64,000 nucleotides of DNA. It comes from Ricordea florida. Taxonomy: Eukaryota; Cnidaria; Anthozoa; Corallimorpharia; Ricordeidae. The stretch spans positions 10,117,519 to 10,181,518 of the forward strand of contig OX453275.1 of assembly GCA_949710005.1 (NCBI GenBank), given 5' to 3'. The translations under genes were made by a program, and so were the position numbers. Position 1 is the stretch's first letter. Each line of letters begins with the position of its first letter. Below the pieces are notes generated by a model, which was given only the letters and a program-made list of their open reading frames with translations, was not told where the DNA came from and ran no database searches. Below, one piece after another: positions 12,601 to 23,790 of this stretch.

Positions 12601-13435
12601 ACACATACATTATGTGGGGCTGAGTAGAGTAACTACTTTTGAAGGTCTGTACATCACTGACCTATGTGAAGACAAAATTGCTATTCATGCGGATGTTAAG
12701 AAAGAAATGGAGCGATTAAGAACAAGTGGAAAACTTAGGCTTTGCATATCCCCTATTTATAATATAACAGGATCCCTTCTAAAACTGTGCTATCTTAATG
12801 CAAGGTCTCTGCATAGACACATCCAAGACATACGTAATGACTTAAATTATTCCAGTACTGATATTTACATTTTTGCCGAAACTAGATTTAGTTGTCAAGA
12901 TCCTAATCACATGTATGATATTGCTGGTTATAATCTTTTTCGAAATGATAATCATAATTCCAACAATGGATCGAGACCTTACGGTGGTACAGCTGTGTAC
13001 AGTAAAATCCAATATTTCCCTGGATATCCCTACTGTCGTAATATACATGGTATTGAAATAACAGTAATAAAAATAATCAGTCATGAAGACTGGACAATTC
13101 TGGGGATATATCGTTCACCAAAAGTCCCTGTAAGACAACTATGTCAAGCAATTACTGAAGTATTAAATATCATTTCGCCAGACAACCACATCATTGTTGG
13201 AGACTTTAATATCAATTGGCTTATTGAGACAGAGAGAAGACCTCTACATAATCTACTAGTGAGGGATAAACATTACAAGCAATTGATATCAACATATACA
13301 ACTGACAGCAAAACAGTAATTGATCACATATACACAAACATAGGTCACTTGGAAATACAGGCAGGTGTTTTAGAAACATATTTCGCAGATCATAAAGCAG
13401 TCTGGGCCTCATTTCACACCACCCCAAAGAATTAA
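9677..13435 (+). CDS. Helitron Rep/helicase with C-terminal APE-like endonuclease
   Basis: This 1252-aa ORF holds most of the Helitron machinery. The HUH metal-binding motif is PHIHMLIWLED (His26, His28). The Y2-type tyrosine motif is MYIVSYISK (Tyr208, Tyr212). The PIF1-type helicase has Walker A GGAGVGKS near residue 569, Walker B LIFVDEIS near 655, AIGDLFQLEP, and a late motif HYVGLSRVT. From about residue 1036 an endonuclease/exonuclease/phosphatase domain follows (LCYLNARSL, AETRF, GDFNIN near 1174, DHIYTN, FADHKAVW). A C-terminal endonuclease is known from Helentron-type elements of animals. The ORF is intact, but its N-terminal part is separated by a TAG at 9656. Its own ATG is internal, so it may not be translated normally. 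Confidence 0.85.
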   Translation: MSGAAPLGNIADWFYRVEYQQRGSPHIHMLIWLEDAPVYGHDSDDVVTSFIDEIITCKKTDNDPELEQLVNRQIHRHCQTCRKKSKAECRFNFPQPPMKSTRILYSLDNDMSETDMRKHKDTWKNISKHLNDMKKGEDISFDQLLINLDITEQNYYLAIQSHLNSPTIFLKRNPNELRVNNYNSACLTAWRANMDIQFVLDVYACAMYIVSYISKAQKGMSQLLQRACEEARDGNSSIKQQVRDIGNKFLNAVEISAQEAVYIVLQLPMRKSSRQVIFINTSPPEDRVQLLKPMNEIEEMDDDSEEIHSTGLLNRYIQRPASLENISLADWAALYDSCQKPFTKKSKNIDTDNLPLETLDDDENNDDELLLCAEELTQTKKQGKPTQHSKPRIIRSVWLNVKSHPEKHYRELIMLFTSWRNEETDLKGNSSSYQEHFLLLKDEIDKQMSQFAICSEDLNEIEQHLHSIDCSEDQFDSIAPNTQNVELQDEAEGTEDLHPDFNGNYDLSADLGIPSTSFNNEPLILNELPDDDYRQMVQTLNKEQKEFFYHILNQTKTAESPFYCFLSGGAGVGKSHLTKALYQAALKYYNTRAGDDFHQIKVLLLGPTGKAAYTIKGNTVHSALAVPANQSLRNYKQLDSSRRNTLRSRFGGVKLIFVDEISMVGNSMFAIQLNNRLKDIKGSTVDFGGVSIIAIGDLFQLEPVMDSYIFKDLKSLDYVVLAASLWHQHFKMFELDQIMRQRDSKVFAELLNRLCEGKHTASDTAKLKERVIEEDINNPIDAPHLFIQNAKVDEFNQQVHNAATGNKYRIKAQDSVIGANSIELRDKILRQIPNDPRKTKQLALNLCLAEGERTEIVMNIRTEDGMTNGAGNVIKLVQLHQESKPSGIVWVQFDHSDVGHKTRIENRNLYIQGIDHAWTPVKPVSTQFAVGRNKAVQVVRKQFSLRPAAAKTIHRSQGDTETKIVVNFSTRRTIPHIHYVGLSRVTTFEGLYITDLCEDKIAIHADVKKEMERLRTSGKLRLCISPIYNITGSLLKLCYLNARSLHRHIQDIRNDLNYSSTDIYIFAETRFSCQDPNHMYDIAGYNLFRNDNHNSNNGSRPYGGTAVYSKIQYFPGYPYCRNIHGIEITVIKIISHEDWTILGIYRSPKVPVRQLCQAITEVLNIISPDNHIIVGDFNINWLIETERRPLHNLLVRDKHYKQLISTYTTDSKTVIDHIYTNIGHLEIQAGVLETYFADHKAVWASFHTTPKN

Positions 13436-13438
13436 ACA

Positions 13439-14777
13439 CTCTCCTGGTAAAAAGGATATTCATAACGCTTAAAATGACAATAATCGAGAAAGAACGATAA
13501 TAGAATGGACTGAAGACATATCTAACAGTTATAATGAGAAATTTAAACAATAATCATTTATCTATGCTACCGCCAAAGGCCCAATCAACAGGTAAGTGAC
13601 CTCCAACACCACCACCCCTCCCCAACCCTGCCCCATTCAATGTCATTGTTTAATTCACCAGAGATTGCCCTGTAAGAAAAATAATTCTTACAGGCCAATG
13701 TATTGATACTTTCACTGTTGACATATCAACATGTACTGTACACTGAAAAAATATTTAATATCATAATTTATTTAATTTTTGTGGAAAAATGAAATAATAA
13801 CTATGATACTTTTTTCTCCAAACACAGATACAGTGAGATGTATCAGTGGGAATGAGAACAGTTCAAAAGGAACACCTACATGTACATATAATTGCCTCTG
13901 TCACAGTTTACAAATATTGTGCCACTGCATGGAAATACAAGCAAGCCATTGGACTCAAATATTACTAACTGTCCTTCATATGTTGATAGTATGACTACAT
14001 ACATGTTACATGGAGAAACCTTGGATGCAAACAGTTTGGAAAATTGGTTGGGTTATTCCAAAGACAGTTTCTATACCATTAACATCCATCCCTACAAAAT
14101 GTACAGTCTTTATTCATATCATCAATACAATCTACCACAGCTGGTACTATTTTAAGTGATTGAATAGTCAACAAAAGATAAGAACAATCAACGTATCGGA
14201 CAATTCATTCACCTCAGTCTGAAAGAAACTGTTCTTCACTGTCACAACAATATGGAACACCTTCGGCACTAGTGACTACAGTGGAACTCAGTTAATACAG
14301 ACTCCATATATTATCTGCTTGGAATAAACATCACAGACACATTTTAGCATAAAATATGTGACAAACCTACATGTACATGACACCTATGGCTTGTGACATT
14401 TGGATTCAGTACTTGCACAGGGAAAAAACAGCAATACGAAGACCGGCAACCGATGTTGAAAGCAGACATAGCTCATTAATGAGGCTACAAGCAATGACTG
14501 TCCTAAAAATTCTAAAAGGCCAATGAATTAAAAGCCTTTGTGTAAGCACAGCGAGCAGTCAACTTCAAATTCTTCAATGGACAAAGACCAGAACAAAGAC
14601 AATTGTCAAACTTCTCATACCATTAATTTTATAATATAATCATATTAAACAGGAAGAATTCTTTCTTTTTTTTTACAGGATACACTGTACATGTACATGT
14701 AGTACTATATTTTTCAATTAGCACAATGTCATGACATTCATGACATTTCATCACAAATGAAAATACAGTAAACAGTA
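13439..14777. other. Non-coding sequence downstream of Helitron ORF
   Basis: AT-rich, with no supported gene. It may include the Helitron 3' end, which I could not delimit. The short ORFs at 13779-14155 have no recognisable domain. Confidence 0.5.
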
Positions 14778-14953
14778 CAGATAACTCTCTCTAAGACAGA
14801 CCATTGGGACTGGCACAAATTGTCCGTCTTAGAGAGGTGTCTGGCTTCTACATGTAGATACTTTAGATGCAGTCAAATGACTGAAAAATGGCACCCAGAG
14901 ACCAACATCAGGTGTCTGTCTCATAGAGGTATCTGTAAAGAGAGAGTTGACTG
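14778..14953. mobile_element. pogo/Tigger-like MITE with TA target duplication
   Basis: The ends are CAGATAACTCTCTCT and its mirror AGAGAGAGTTGACTG, flanked on both sides by TA (14776-14777 and 14954-14955). The interior repeats GTCCGTCTTAGAGAGGTGTC-type words on both strands. No ORF. A TA duplication with CAGT-like ends fits the Tc1/mariner-pogo superfamily. Confidence 0.6.
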
Positions 14954-15197
14954 TACACACTTTTAAGTGTGCTTAACAGCAGTGTCCATAAACCGAGGTT
15001 AACTTTGTATTGGAGTGTCCATTGAACATACATTACAACATTAGAGAAAATATATGTATCAACTTTCCATTGGGGGAAAAAACTTAACTGTCTCTAACAT
15101 GCAGGTGTCCATAATAAGCATTTGTCCTTAAAATAGGGTTACATTGTATCCAATCACCTTTGAAATCAATAAATGTAAGTGGTATACATGTATGTTA

Positions 15198-15330
15198 GAG
15201 GTGTAGTGACCTACTGGTTAGCACATTGGATAGTCCAGGTTCATGTACTGGCCAATGTCATCATGTTATGTTCTTGGGTAGGACAATTTACACTCACAGC
15301 CACTCTCTGCACCCTGGAGCAGACTCGTAC
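15198..15330 (+). mobile_element. Degraded tRNA-derived SINE fragment
   Basis: The head resembles pol III boxes: TGACCTACTGGTTAGCAC as box A and CCAGGTTCATGTACTGG as a weak box B. They are followed by ATGTTCTTGGGTAGGACAAT, a tract common after the tRNA head in invertebrate SINEs (TTGTGTTCTTGGGCAAGACA-like). No tail or target duplication was found. Confidence 0.45.
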
Positions 15331-15787
15331 CCAGTCGCTATTTATTTGGTAAGAGACAAGTCTAACCGAGGAAATCTGAAAAGAGATTAATTACGTAGAC
15401 TTTTCAGTGTGGTTTTCTGTTTATTTTTTTCCTCCCGAAAGTTTTGACTTCGAGTAATCTCACACTTTTGTACAAGAGAGATAAGACCTTGATTAATTTT
15501 TAATCCTGGATTAGCATTAATCACCTTTCTAACAACTGGGCCCTGGGGTGTAACTTGTGATGGACTAGCATCACGTCTAATGGCATTGTCACCAATGAAT
15601 CGTACTGAACCTACAAATCTACCCTTCCCCCAGAGAGTGTACCCTACTCCTGTGTTTACAATATTCTGTGCGACACATATTATGTACATGTATTACACCC
15701 CAGAATTTTCATTACATTTCCCCGACAATTTATTAATTTGCTGGTGCCCCCCCCCCCCCAAAAAAAAAAAAAAAAAACAACGCACCC

Positions 15788-16400
15788 CAGCTGGATATAA
15801 ATTCCACAATCAAAACCGCAGATTTTCCGGGAATTCGTATATAGTTTCTCAGAAAAAGACTCAACGGTATTCAAAGTCGCAAACAAACCATTTTGGCGTG
15901 CCCCCCTCCCCCTGAAAATATATAAAAAAAATCAACCTCCCCAGCTGGATATAAATTCCCCAGTCCAAACCACACCGATTTTCCGCGAATTCATTTATAG
16001 CTTCTCAGAAATTGACACAACGGTATTCAAAGTCGCAAACAAGCCATTTTTGCCTGCCCCCCTCCCCCAAAAAAATATCAAAAAGATGAACGCTCCCCAG
16101 CTGGATATAAATTCCCCAGTCAAAACCACTCTGATTTTCCGGGAATTCGTTTATACTTTCTCAGAAATTGACACAACGGTGTTCAAGTTCGCAAACAAGA
16201 CATTTTTGCGTGCACCCCTCCCACCAAAAATATAAAAAAAATGAGCGCTCCCCAGCTGCATATAAATTCACCAGTCTAAACCACACTGATTTTCCGGGAA
16301 TTCGTTTAGAGTTTCTCAGAAATTGGCACCACATTTAGGTATTCTCCTTCGCAGACAGCAAGAACACATCATCTAGTACTCCGAAAATTGTCTCTTGAAA
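15788..16400. repeat. Minisatellite: four tandem copies of a ~155-bp unit
   Basis: Copies begin at CAGCTGGATATAAATTC at 15788, 15942 and 16098, and at CAGCTGCATATAAATTC at 16253, so the periods are 154, 156 and 155. Each unit has CCGGGAATTCGT-like and TTTCTCAGAAA words, then a C-rich then A-rich stretch. A poly-C/poly-A run at about 15747-15778 precedes the first full unit. Copies differ by scattered substitutions, and the last is incomplete at its right end. Confidence 0.8.
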
Positions 16401-16951
16401 CAAACAAGACAATAAAATACACTTTGACTGTAATATGGGTCTATCGCTCCCCAAAACATCAGACTCGAAATTGCGGCAAAAAATATTACTGTACCTTTAT
16501 ACCAAGTGTTCTCATGACACAATCGTCTTTCAATTGATTTCTTTGAATACATTAAATTTAATGCTTGTAATGAAGATCGCAAATGCAGACACAAGTAACA
16601 ACACTCTTTTTCTAAAGAAACATTTTAATGTATAAAAAGACCAACAATGACATGTAACAGAAGATTGACGTGATTAACCATGGTCATTCTCGCAATTTTA
16701 TTATCCCTTACTGTAACAGTATAAATTGATCAACTCTCCACCGTCTCTAGAAAAAAAGGCAAACTCAAAACAATTCATGAGACGGTTCATCCGTATCCCT
16801 GTACTACATAAAATATAAAAAAGAACTCAAGCAAACTTCTTCCGCAAAAGTCGCCGAACTTAATTCCAAAACATTAACTGAACGAAACATGAAATGCAAC
16901 ACAATTCACATTCAGTTTTCCGGCTGAAAATCAATCACAGTAAGTTCACTT
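16401..16951. other. Non-coding stretch
   Basis: AT-rich. No gene or clear repeat seen. It lies downstream of the RPA-like pseudogene (minus strand) and may hold its 3' flank. Confidence 0.4.
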
Positions 16952-18204
16952 CTACAACTGCAGTTCTGTGATGATTTGTGTTTCAGAATTATATTTAATA
17001 TTTATTTCCTCTAACAGCAAAAGCTTTTCAGAAACTTCGGTTGCCGACAGGGTACAATTTCCCTGACCTTCAAAAATACTGTTCAGAACATTCCGAAATG
17101 CCGTTAAATGGATTTCCTGACCGTCAACTTTGATCACAACCTTCGCACACAGTTGTTCAGTACAATTAGCAGATCTCATAGTGTAACCACATCTGTCACA
17201 ATGTACTATATTGGCAGACGACGTTTGAATAAGCCTTCGAGAACAATATTTATTCAAACAGTGAATAAACTTCTCGACACTCTTAACAGAATGAATATTT
17301 GGCACTTTAACTGCTATTTCATTACACTGGTCTGTTAAGAAGTGTTCTTCAGAAACGAATACCTTTGAAAGTGTTTCGTCTGTAATTGCTGTTATGACTG
17401 AATGTACAGTGGTAGACAGTTTCTTATTTCCACCCCAAGAACGCACTTGAACAGGAGTAACACGATAAACTTTCCCATTCTCAATCATTGGAATGTGCTG
17501 TTCCCACAAATCTACAGCAATACTTCCAGTCGAATCTGCAAACGTAGCCTCCGCCAACTTCAGTTCTTTTGCACCAACGATTTTAGTGTCACCAACACGT
17601 ACAACTTTGCCTTTCAAAGTAACGTTCTCCCATTCATTGCAACGACTCAATATATCTCCAATTGAAACATGCTGGGTACGTGAGATGCTCTCTTTCAACT
17701 GGAAAGAGTACTCACTTTGACTAGGTACAGATATCTGAGTCATGTCATTTATTATCACCTTCTCTCCATCAGAAGTATGAGTCAGAACCGTTGAATCTTC
17801 ACAGGCGTACGACATTTCTCGCTATCCACCAACAGCGGCCTTTTCTGCATGCGCTTGGAGTATAACAACGCTCCTTGCGATGGGTTGTCTTTCGTTTGTA
17901 AAAGTAGCGTACAGTAGTCAACTGTACTCTTCTTATTACGTTGTACAGGAGACAACTGATGGACATAAGCAATAATACCCGACTCCTTGCCAGAACGCTT
18001 TGGCGGTGTAGTAGGTTCGGCGATGATTCGGGTGTCTATGCTCTCGATTGAAGTTGGTGTACTCTTCGCTGGACTCACTGTGCTCTCGACTGAACTAGCT
18101 GTACTCTTCGATGAACTAGCTGTACTCTTCGATTAACTAGCTGTATTCTTCGATGAATTAGCTGTACGGGCCTTCGCCCCTTTCCCCGCTGACTTCTCTG
18201 CCAT
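16952..18204 (-). pseudogene. RPA-like OB-fold protein gene, disabled
   Basis: Reading leftwards from ATG 18204, the protein opens with a Ser/Thr/Lys-rich repeat segment, interrupted by TAA at 18133-18135. It continues in frame as an OB-fold-like module (AYVHQLSPVQRN, VDYCTLLLQT), then shifts frame between about 17815 and 17782. In the new frame a 287-codon ORF continues (INDMTQISVPSQSEYSFQ, ENVTLKGKVVRVGDTK, SIAVDLWEQH, and a zinc-binding-like CDRCGYTMRSANC) to the TAG at 16952-16954. Single-exon RPA-like proteins of this type are dispersed in cnidarian genomes, and RPA-like genes occur in some Helitrons. Here it lies 3.5 kb from the Helitron on the opposite strand. Single-stranded-DNA binding is inferred from the fold only. 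Two lesions make it a pseudogene unless sequencing errors are involved. Confidence 0.65.
18079..18190 (-). repeat. Short coding-type tandem repeats in RPA-like gene
   Basis: A 21-base unit, read on the minus strand as ACAGCTAGTTCATCGAAGAGT, recurs about three times and encodes TASSSKS. One copy carries TAA where the others have TCA, which produces the premature stop. Confidence 0.6.
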
Positions 18205-18464
18205 CGCAACTTTTTTTCCAATAGCCTCGTTCGCACCGTATTTATATCAGATGTGTCGGCGGATCGAAAATTAGAGGATCGAAATTTTCTGGTCTTTCAT
18301 TGGCTATCGAAAATTACCGAAGTTCAAAGTGTGTCTTCTCAACAACCCACGCTTTTGATTGGCGCTTTTCGATCCATACCGCAAATTGTAGCGTCGCTTA
18401 GTCTGGACTTGCAAGTACTTGCCCGTACTTGCTTTAAAGGAACTCTCACAGGGTCATGGTCGGT

Positions 18465-18535
18465 CATTTTCTTGTTTGTTTGCTTGTTTGGTCATTTTCT
18501 TGTTTGTTTGCTTGTTTGCTTGTTTGCTTTCTTCT
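18465..18535. repeat. Simple repeat (TTGTTTGC)n-like
   Basis: Tandem TTGTTTGCTTG words with a duplicated GGTCATTTTCTTGTTTG segment. Confidence 0.65.
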
Positions 18536-19494
18536 TTACTCACTTAATTTTATTTACTCACTCAGATTTATTGCAAATCAAGATTCTTGCGGCATTTCTT
18601 TGACTTAGACTTAATCTAAGTAACAATCATGAAACCATTTAATATTCAAAGAAAAAAGTAATTAATATGTTTTACCAGCTGGGGGTCGAACCTGTGGCCT
18701 TCCGCACCATAGAGTCCTAAAGTGATGACGTCATAAATACTTTTTTTCGATTTAACAACATTTGACCCCTGATTTGGAAAGAGCAATATGAAAGGACTTT
18801 ACAGGCCAAATTTGAGGTGTATACGATAAATAGCAGTCGAGATATGGCCACCGGAATACATAATTAACTTTCATCTGTTTTCTCGTGTTTGGAAATCGTG
18901 ATGAAACACTCGCACTCGTTTTTGAAATAGTACTTCAAGTTATTACCAACAATTTAACCACTCCTTTTATACATGATGATTTTGGTATTAAATGTATACC
19001 TTAAGGCTATTTATTGCGATTCTTAAATTTTTTGATATCGGAAACTGCGTATTTTGCGAGTGTTTTGATTTTGCGATTTTTCAAAAATTTTGCTTGAGAA
19101 AAAATAATCCCGAAAATGAAAAAGAGTGAGGAACAGGGCAAGAATTGGAATTTATTTATGTTAAGGAAAGATAAGGTAAGTTATTCTTGGTAGGGAAACA
19201 CAAAAAGTAACGTACTAATCTCAACAAAAACACTTTGTCAAAACAAAAAAACGTCAAAAAGCGTCCTTTTATGATCTTGCTTAAACTGCAAAACAGGGTA
19301 AATTTCGCAAGTAGAAATTACTGCGGCTACTAAATTTGGCAATTTGCAAAAAATCGCAAAGATTATTTGCCGCAATAAATAGCAGCCTTAAGCTTAAGGT
19401 AATTGAATGTACTAAATGAATTCACAAAAAAGAAGAATCAAATTTGAAATTATCAAGCCCCCACACGTACGCATTGCAGACCTATTTTTCATTT

Positions 19495-19800
19495 ATTAAC
19501 AACTATTCACCGAAGGGCGAAGTGATTATCGGTAAATATTCACCGAGACGAAGTCGAGGTGAATATTCACCAATAATCACTGAACCTGAGGCGAATAATT
19601 GTTTTAGTATAAATAAAAAGGTGATTATTTCAAAAAGAGAAATGGAAAAAACATTGTACAACATGAAAAAAATTTATTTCATCAAAAGCGCCCGAACGAC
19701 TGGCAGCCACTTTGTCATTATTGTCGAGGTGATTATCGGATGATAATCCGAGATAGCGAATCAATCAGAGCGCGCGATTTTGCATAATCACATGAGTAAT
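19495..19800. mobile_element. attcaccg-type MITE, copy 1
   Basis: It carries ACAATTATTC-like, GAAGTGATTATCGG, GACGAAGTCGAGGTGAATA and GGCGAATAATTGTTTTAGTA blocks. It ends with GAGATAGCGAA, CAATCAGAGC and ATAATCAC blocks. The same blocks in the same order occur at 21684-21903. Inverted words inside give strong secondary structure. Confidence 0.6.
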
Positions 19801-21683
19801 TATATATATTTCTATATACCGTGTACCTTTTTTATTTTGAGGGGCTTACTAAGTTTGGCGAATTTTGCGGACGAAACTTGATCGGCCAAAAAAGGTTCCA
19901 GCAGAGAAAAAACACCAGCATAATTGAAAACCGCCAAAACTTGTACTCCCATTAATGGCTTTTAATCCACTTTACATTAGGGTAAAAGAGAACGTTTATT
20001 TTGATATTTGCATTGCATTTGAGAAAACGCAAACGGAGCTTGCTACAAACAAGAAAAAAGCAGTCAAAAAGTCACATCAAACTTGCTCGAACGGGTCATC
20101 CGAAGGGACACCATTTTCTAAGGAGCATAGAAGAGAAAAGAAGAGAAGAGAAGAAGAATAGACTGTTGTTTTACCTAAAAAAGGACTTAAGTTGAAAATG
20201 TCACATTTCCTTTCAGTTGTTGAGATCTTGTTGCTTGAAAAGAAAGCTTCAAAACTAGTTACGGTACCTGCAGAAATTTCAGTCAATTCGAGCTGCAAGA
20301 ATTTGTTCCCGCACACCTCAAAAAATCACCAATCCACAGAATTAAAGTACCATAAAATTAAAATCCCGCAAAACTTTCATGTAGCACGGTTTATATGCCC
20401 TACGAAAATCACAGAACCGTGCAACGGACTCTAATTTTTGAACAGTGGCCACTCCCACTTTGTTTTGCTGACCCGCCCACATTCCTTGTTGCTCAATGTT
20501 ATTAGTTGAGGTGAGTTGACCGCAAACTAAGTGCAGCGATGGATACAAGATACGAATTCAAACTAAAGGTGGGTGAAGGAAAAGAAGCGGGTAAGTGTGC
20601 CAAAAATTTTTTAAATCCAATGGAGGTAAAGACACTTGACTTTGTCTCAGTAATGGAATGGAAGTAGTCAAACGTTTGTACGAACAAAAACCAACAGGGG
20701 TTACTTTTACTTTGTACCAAGGATATAAGCCAAGGAAGAAAATCACGAGAGCATTCAGGCGGGCTAAACATAGTCCTGTTGACTTTTTTAATGCACCTTT
20801 CCTATTGCGATATATCGTATGATGATCACGTTGTTGTTTGAAAATTGTGTCAAAACTTGAGGACAAACTTATGTTTAATCAATATCTGACGTTTCATTTT
20901 ATTAATATTTGACCTAAGAACTCCAAATTATTCCTGGGGGGAGGGTAATACAATGTAATGTGTAAAGAAAGGATTAAATTGAAAATTGACTGAAAATAAT
21001 AAAAAAAAGAAAAAAAAATAATAATAAAATAAAAAACGCCTGCCCGCTGTCTCTTTTCTTTATAGAAATCCGGACGAGAAACACTTGTTTTTTTTTACTT
21101 AGCTTGACCTAATGCTCTGATTGTACGCCCACATATTCTTGTACCTTAGCCCTCAATGGAATTTCCTATATATTCATGTGGTTTATTTAGTTGCCCACTA
21201 GTATATGGGATACAACTTCTGAATAATGTTACTTCTATAGAACCGCTTACACACGCTTAGATTAGCTACCTGTAGAAATACGATTGTACTTATCAATAAA
21301 GCACCGTGAGTCGTGTTGTTCACTGTTGTACTTTGAACATTGAGCGATTCGCTATTTTGCGTAACTGCTAGTCATGATGACTTCGCCGAGTTTATCAAAA
21401 GTTCCAAGCCTTTGTGGCCGAAAAGTTTTATTGAAATATCTAGACGACTAAGAAGATTGGGTTGACCTTCCAGATAAAGATCTGGAAGATCTTAATTCAT
21501 TTATTGACATGATTGAAACGGCGAGAACCTCGACGCGTGAAAATCTGAATGTAAAAGGCCCGTTTCAAACGTCGAAGTTTTCATGTGCCGAATCTGATGC
21601 TGATTAAGGAAATCTTTTGTTCTTGGTATTTTGCATTAGATTCGGCTCATGAAACGTTCGACGTTTGAAACGGGCCTAATTAA

Positions 21684-21903
21684 CAATTATTCGACGAAGG
21701 CGAAGTGATTATCGGTGAATATTCAACGAGACGAAGTCGAGGTGAATATTCACCGATAATCACTGAGCCTGAGGCGAATAATTGTTTTAGTATAAATACA
21801 CAGGTGATTTTGTTCGTCGAGGTGATTATCGGCTGAAAATCCGAGATAGCGAACCAATCAGAGCCGGCGCGATTTTGTATAATCACCTGAGTATTTATAC
21901 TAA
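21684..21903. mobile_element. attcaccg-type MITE, copy 2
   Basis: A shorter copy of the 19.5-kb element with the same block order (GAAGTGATTATCGG, GACGAAGTCGAGGTGAATA, GGCGAATAATTGTTTTAGTA, GAGATAGCGAA). It lacks about 80 bases of the interior of copy 1. Confidence 0.6.
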
Positions 21904-23531
21904 TTCAAATTAAAGTAAACGAGTTGGCGATAACACCACAACATGGCACCAAGCACTGCCATTCACAGAAGTGCCGGGCCTCGGAATTCTCCGTCCGGGC
22001 CCTGTCCAAAATCTACCGAGAGTTTACACTTGGCTGAAGAAACGGAAGTCTTATCTCCATTGGATGCGAAATGCCTTGAATTTGACAATGCCACGGGCTC
22101 AGCCGATAAACAGTACAGGTCTACCCCACTCCTTCCTTACTCATACCAGGCATTTTGACTGTGTGAGGCGCTTTAAAGAAACTTGTAGAGCAAAGAAAGT
22201 GGGAGTGGTTAAAATACAAAGATTCTGGGCCCTTTATTCCACGGTTCGGTGATTTTTTGTAATGATAGGGACTGTGCAATAATTATCAGGACGGGGGGAG
22301 GGGTGGGGGCTGAAAAATGAGCTTCAAAGGGGAAATTATTATGTAGTGTCCCCCTGTTCGCAAAAGCACAATTAGTTCAGGCCCCCCCTCTCGATCCCTT
22401 GATAATTTTTATTACCCCCCTCCCCCCCAGACACCACCACAACCACTGCCACCGCCACGCCACCAGATACTATTGGTGTGTCTATCATATATTGTAAGGA
22501 ATCAGAATTGTATTACTTAAATCAGGAGCCTGCTTAAGTACATGAGCTTGGCAAAATTGTTCATCGTTTCAAAAGCCCGAATTTACTTCCTGTCACATGC
22601 TGTAATGCACTCGACTTCTGCATCAGCGGTACAAATAACAGCTCGTAAAAATTTTCAATAAAACTGCACATTTCCAAGCTGTCTGATGAGGGGTAAATTC
22701 CGACAAGCGACATGGCCTTGAAACGGCGACACGAGAGCTACGAACTGGCGACGAACGACAGACTACTCCAGCGAAATAGGGAAAGCGACACCAATGTCAA
22801 AATAGACGAGGCCCTGTTAAGGGTAAATTCCGACAAGCGACATAAGAATCTTGCGAAATGCCGACATAGCCGCTTGTGAAATTCAGACAGGGGACATGGG
22901 CACCCCCCCTTACAGGGCCTCTCTGATTCATCATGCGAATTCTGAATCGCGTTCTGAATTACTTGAGGACAGGAGCTGCGGATCACTAGCGGAACCGCCA
23001 TTGCCTTCTGTAAGATGGCACATAATACGATTTATTAGCACCTTTTCCCCCACTTACTGTTAACAGGGTGTTCATTAGGCATTGGAGATCGGAGAATTCA
23101 CCGGCTACTACGAAGAATTCTCCGGTCAAATTTAGGTGACCTGAGCTGGTTTTAAATTCAGACATAGAGCGCTTTCAGAATATTCTCCTGTTTCCTTACA
23201 CAATTCTCGCTACAATTCGTATTGAATACCCTATGGTAAACATTGTTGTTTCAGGAACATTATTCCAGTCAGTTGTCGGCAATGTGTATCGTTCTTCGGC
23301 CCTTTTCTTTGCCTTCAAAGAAAGAAACTCTTGACGTTCTACGAAGTTCTTGCACGCACACTTGTCAATCAAGAACTTATCGCAGATGTTCTCTATTTCG
23401 TTACTGTCTGAAGAAGCGAGAAACTTAGGACCTCCCTGTAATAAGAGTAATTTTAATTTGAGTCCCCCGTATATTGGAATTATTCTTACTTGATGCCCCC
23501 TGTCTGGTTTGAGCCCACCCCCTCCTGATAA

Positions 23532-23790
23532 GGGACGGACCATTAGAAAAGTGATGGGGGGGGGGGAATTTTCAGCTTGCACGAATTTTTTTTTCGCTCA
23601 CTGCTTGTGCAGGAATTATTTTTTCAGGTGAACCTCTCTGCACGAATTTTTTTTACTGCGTGTGAAAAAGTCACAATATCAATTCGACCTTCTTCTTTGC
23701 ATGAATTTTTTTTCTTGGCATTTTCCCCTGCATGAATTTTTTTTGTTTTTTCCCCACACCCCCCCAATCACTTTTCTAATGGTCCGTCCC
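23532..23790. mobile_element. Harbinger-like MITE with TAA duplication
   Basis: The ends GGGACGGACCATTAGAAAAG and CTTTTCTAATGGTCCGTCCC are perfect inverted repeats and are flanked by TAA at 23529-23531 and 23791-23793. The interior has repeated ATGAATTTTTTTT / ACGAATTTTTTTT words and no ORF. A three-base TAA duplication is typical of PIF/Harbinger. Confidence 0.75.

Larger units (their letters stand above)
8207..13438 (+). mobile_element. Helitron (Rep-helicase-endonuclease type), 5'-truncated
   Basis: One long reading frame runs from about 8207 to 13437. It encodes, in order, a Helitron N-terminal Cys-rich segment (GPLYICSCCNQLWYKHS), a Rep domain with an HUH motif, a PIF1-like helicase and an APE-like endonuclease. 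It begins in mid-ORF exactly where the opposite-strand NWD1 exon stops. The 5' terminus with its own start codon is therefore missing. I could not place a 3' hairpin with CTRR, so the right edge given is only the end of the coding region. Known family: animal Helitrons/Helentrons move by rolling-circle transposition. Confidence 0.85.

Noticed and set aside
13779-14155. ORFs downstream of the Helitron as accessory genes
   Set aside because: No domain, overlapping frames, AT-rich background.
17782-17815. Programmed frameshift in the RPA-like gene
   Set aside because: No slippery heptamer or pseudoknot is evident, and an upstream nonsense codon points to ordinary decay.
20401-22262. A complete transposon bounded by the inverted CCACTCCCACTTT segments
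   Set aside because: The segments are diverged, no target duplication was found and the interior has no coding sequence; mentioned only as a possibility.
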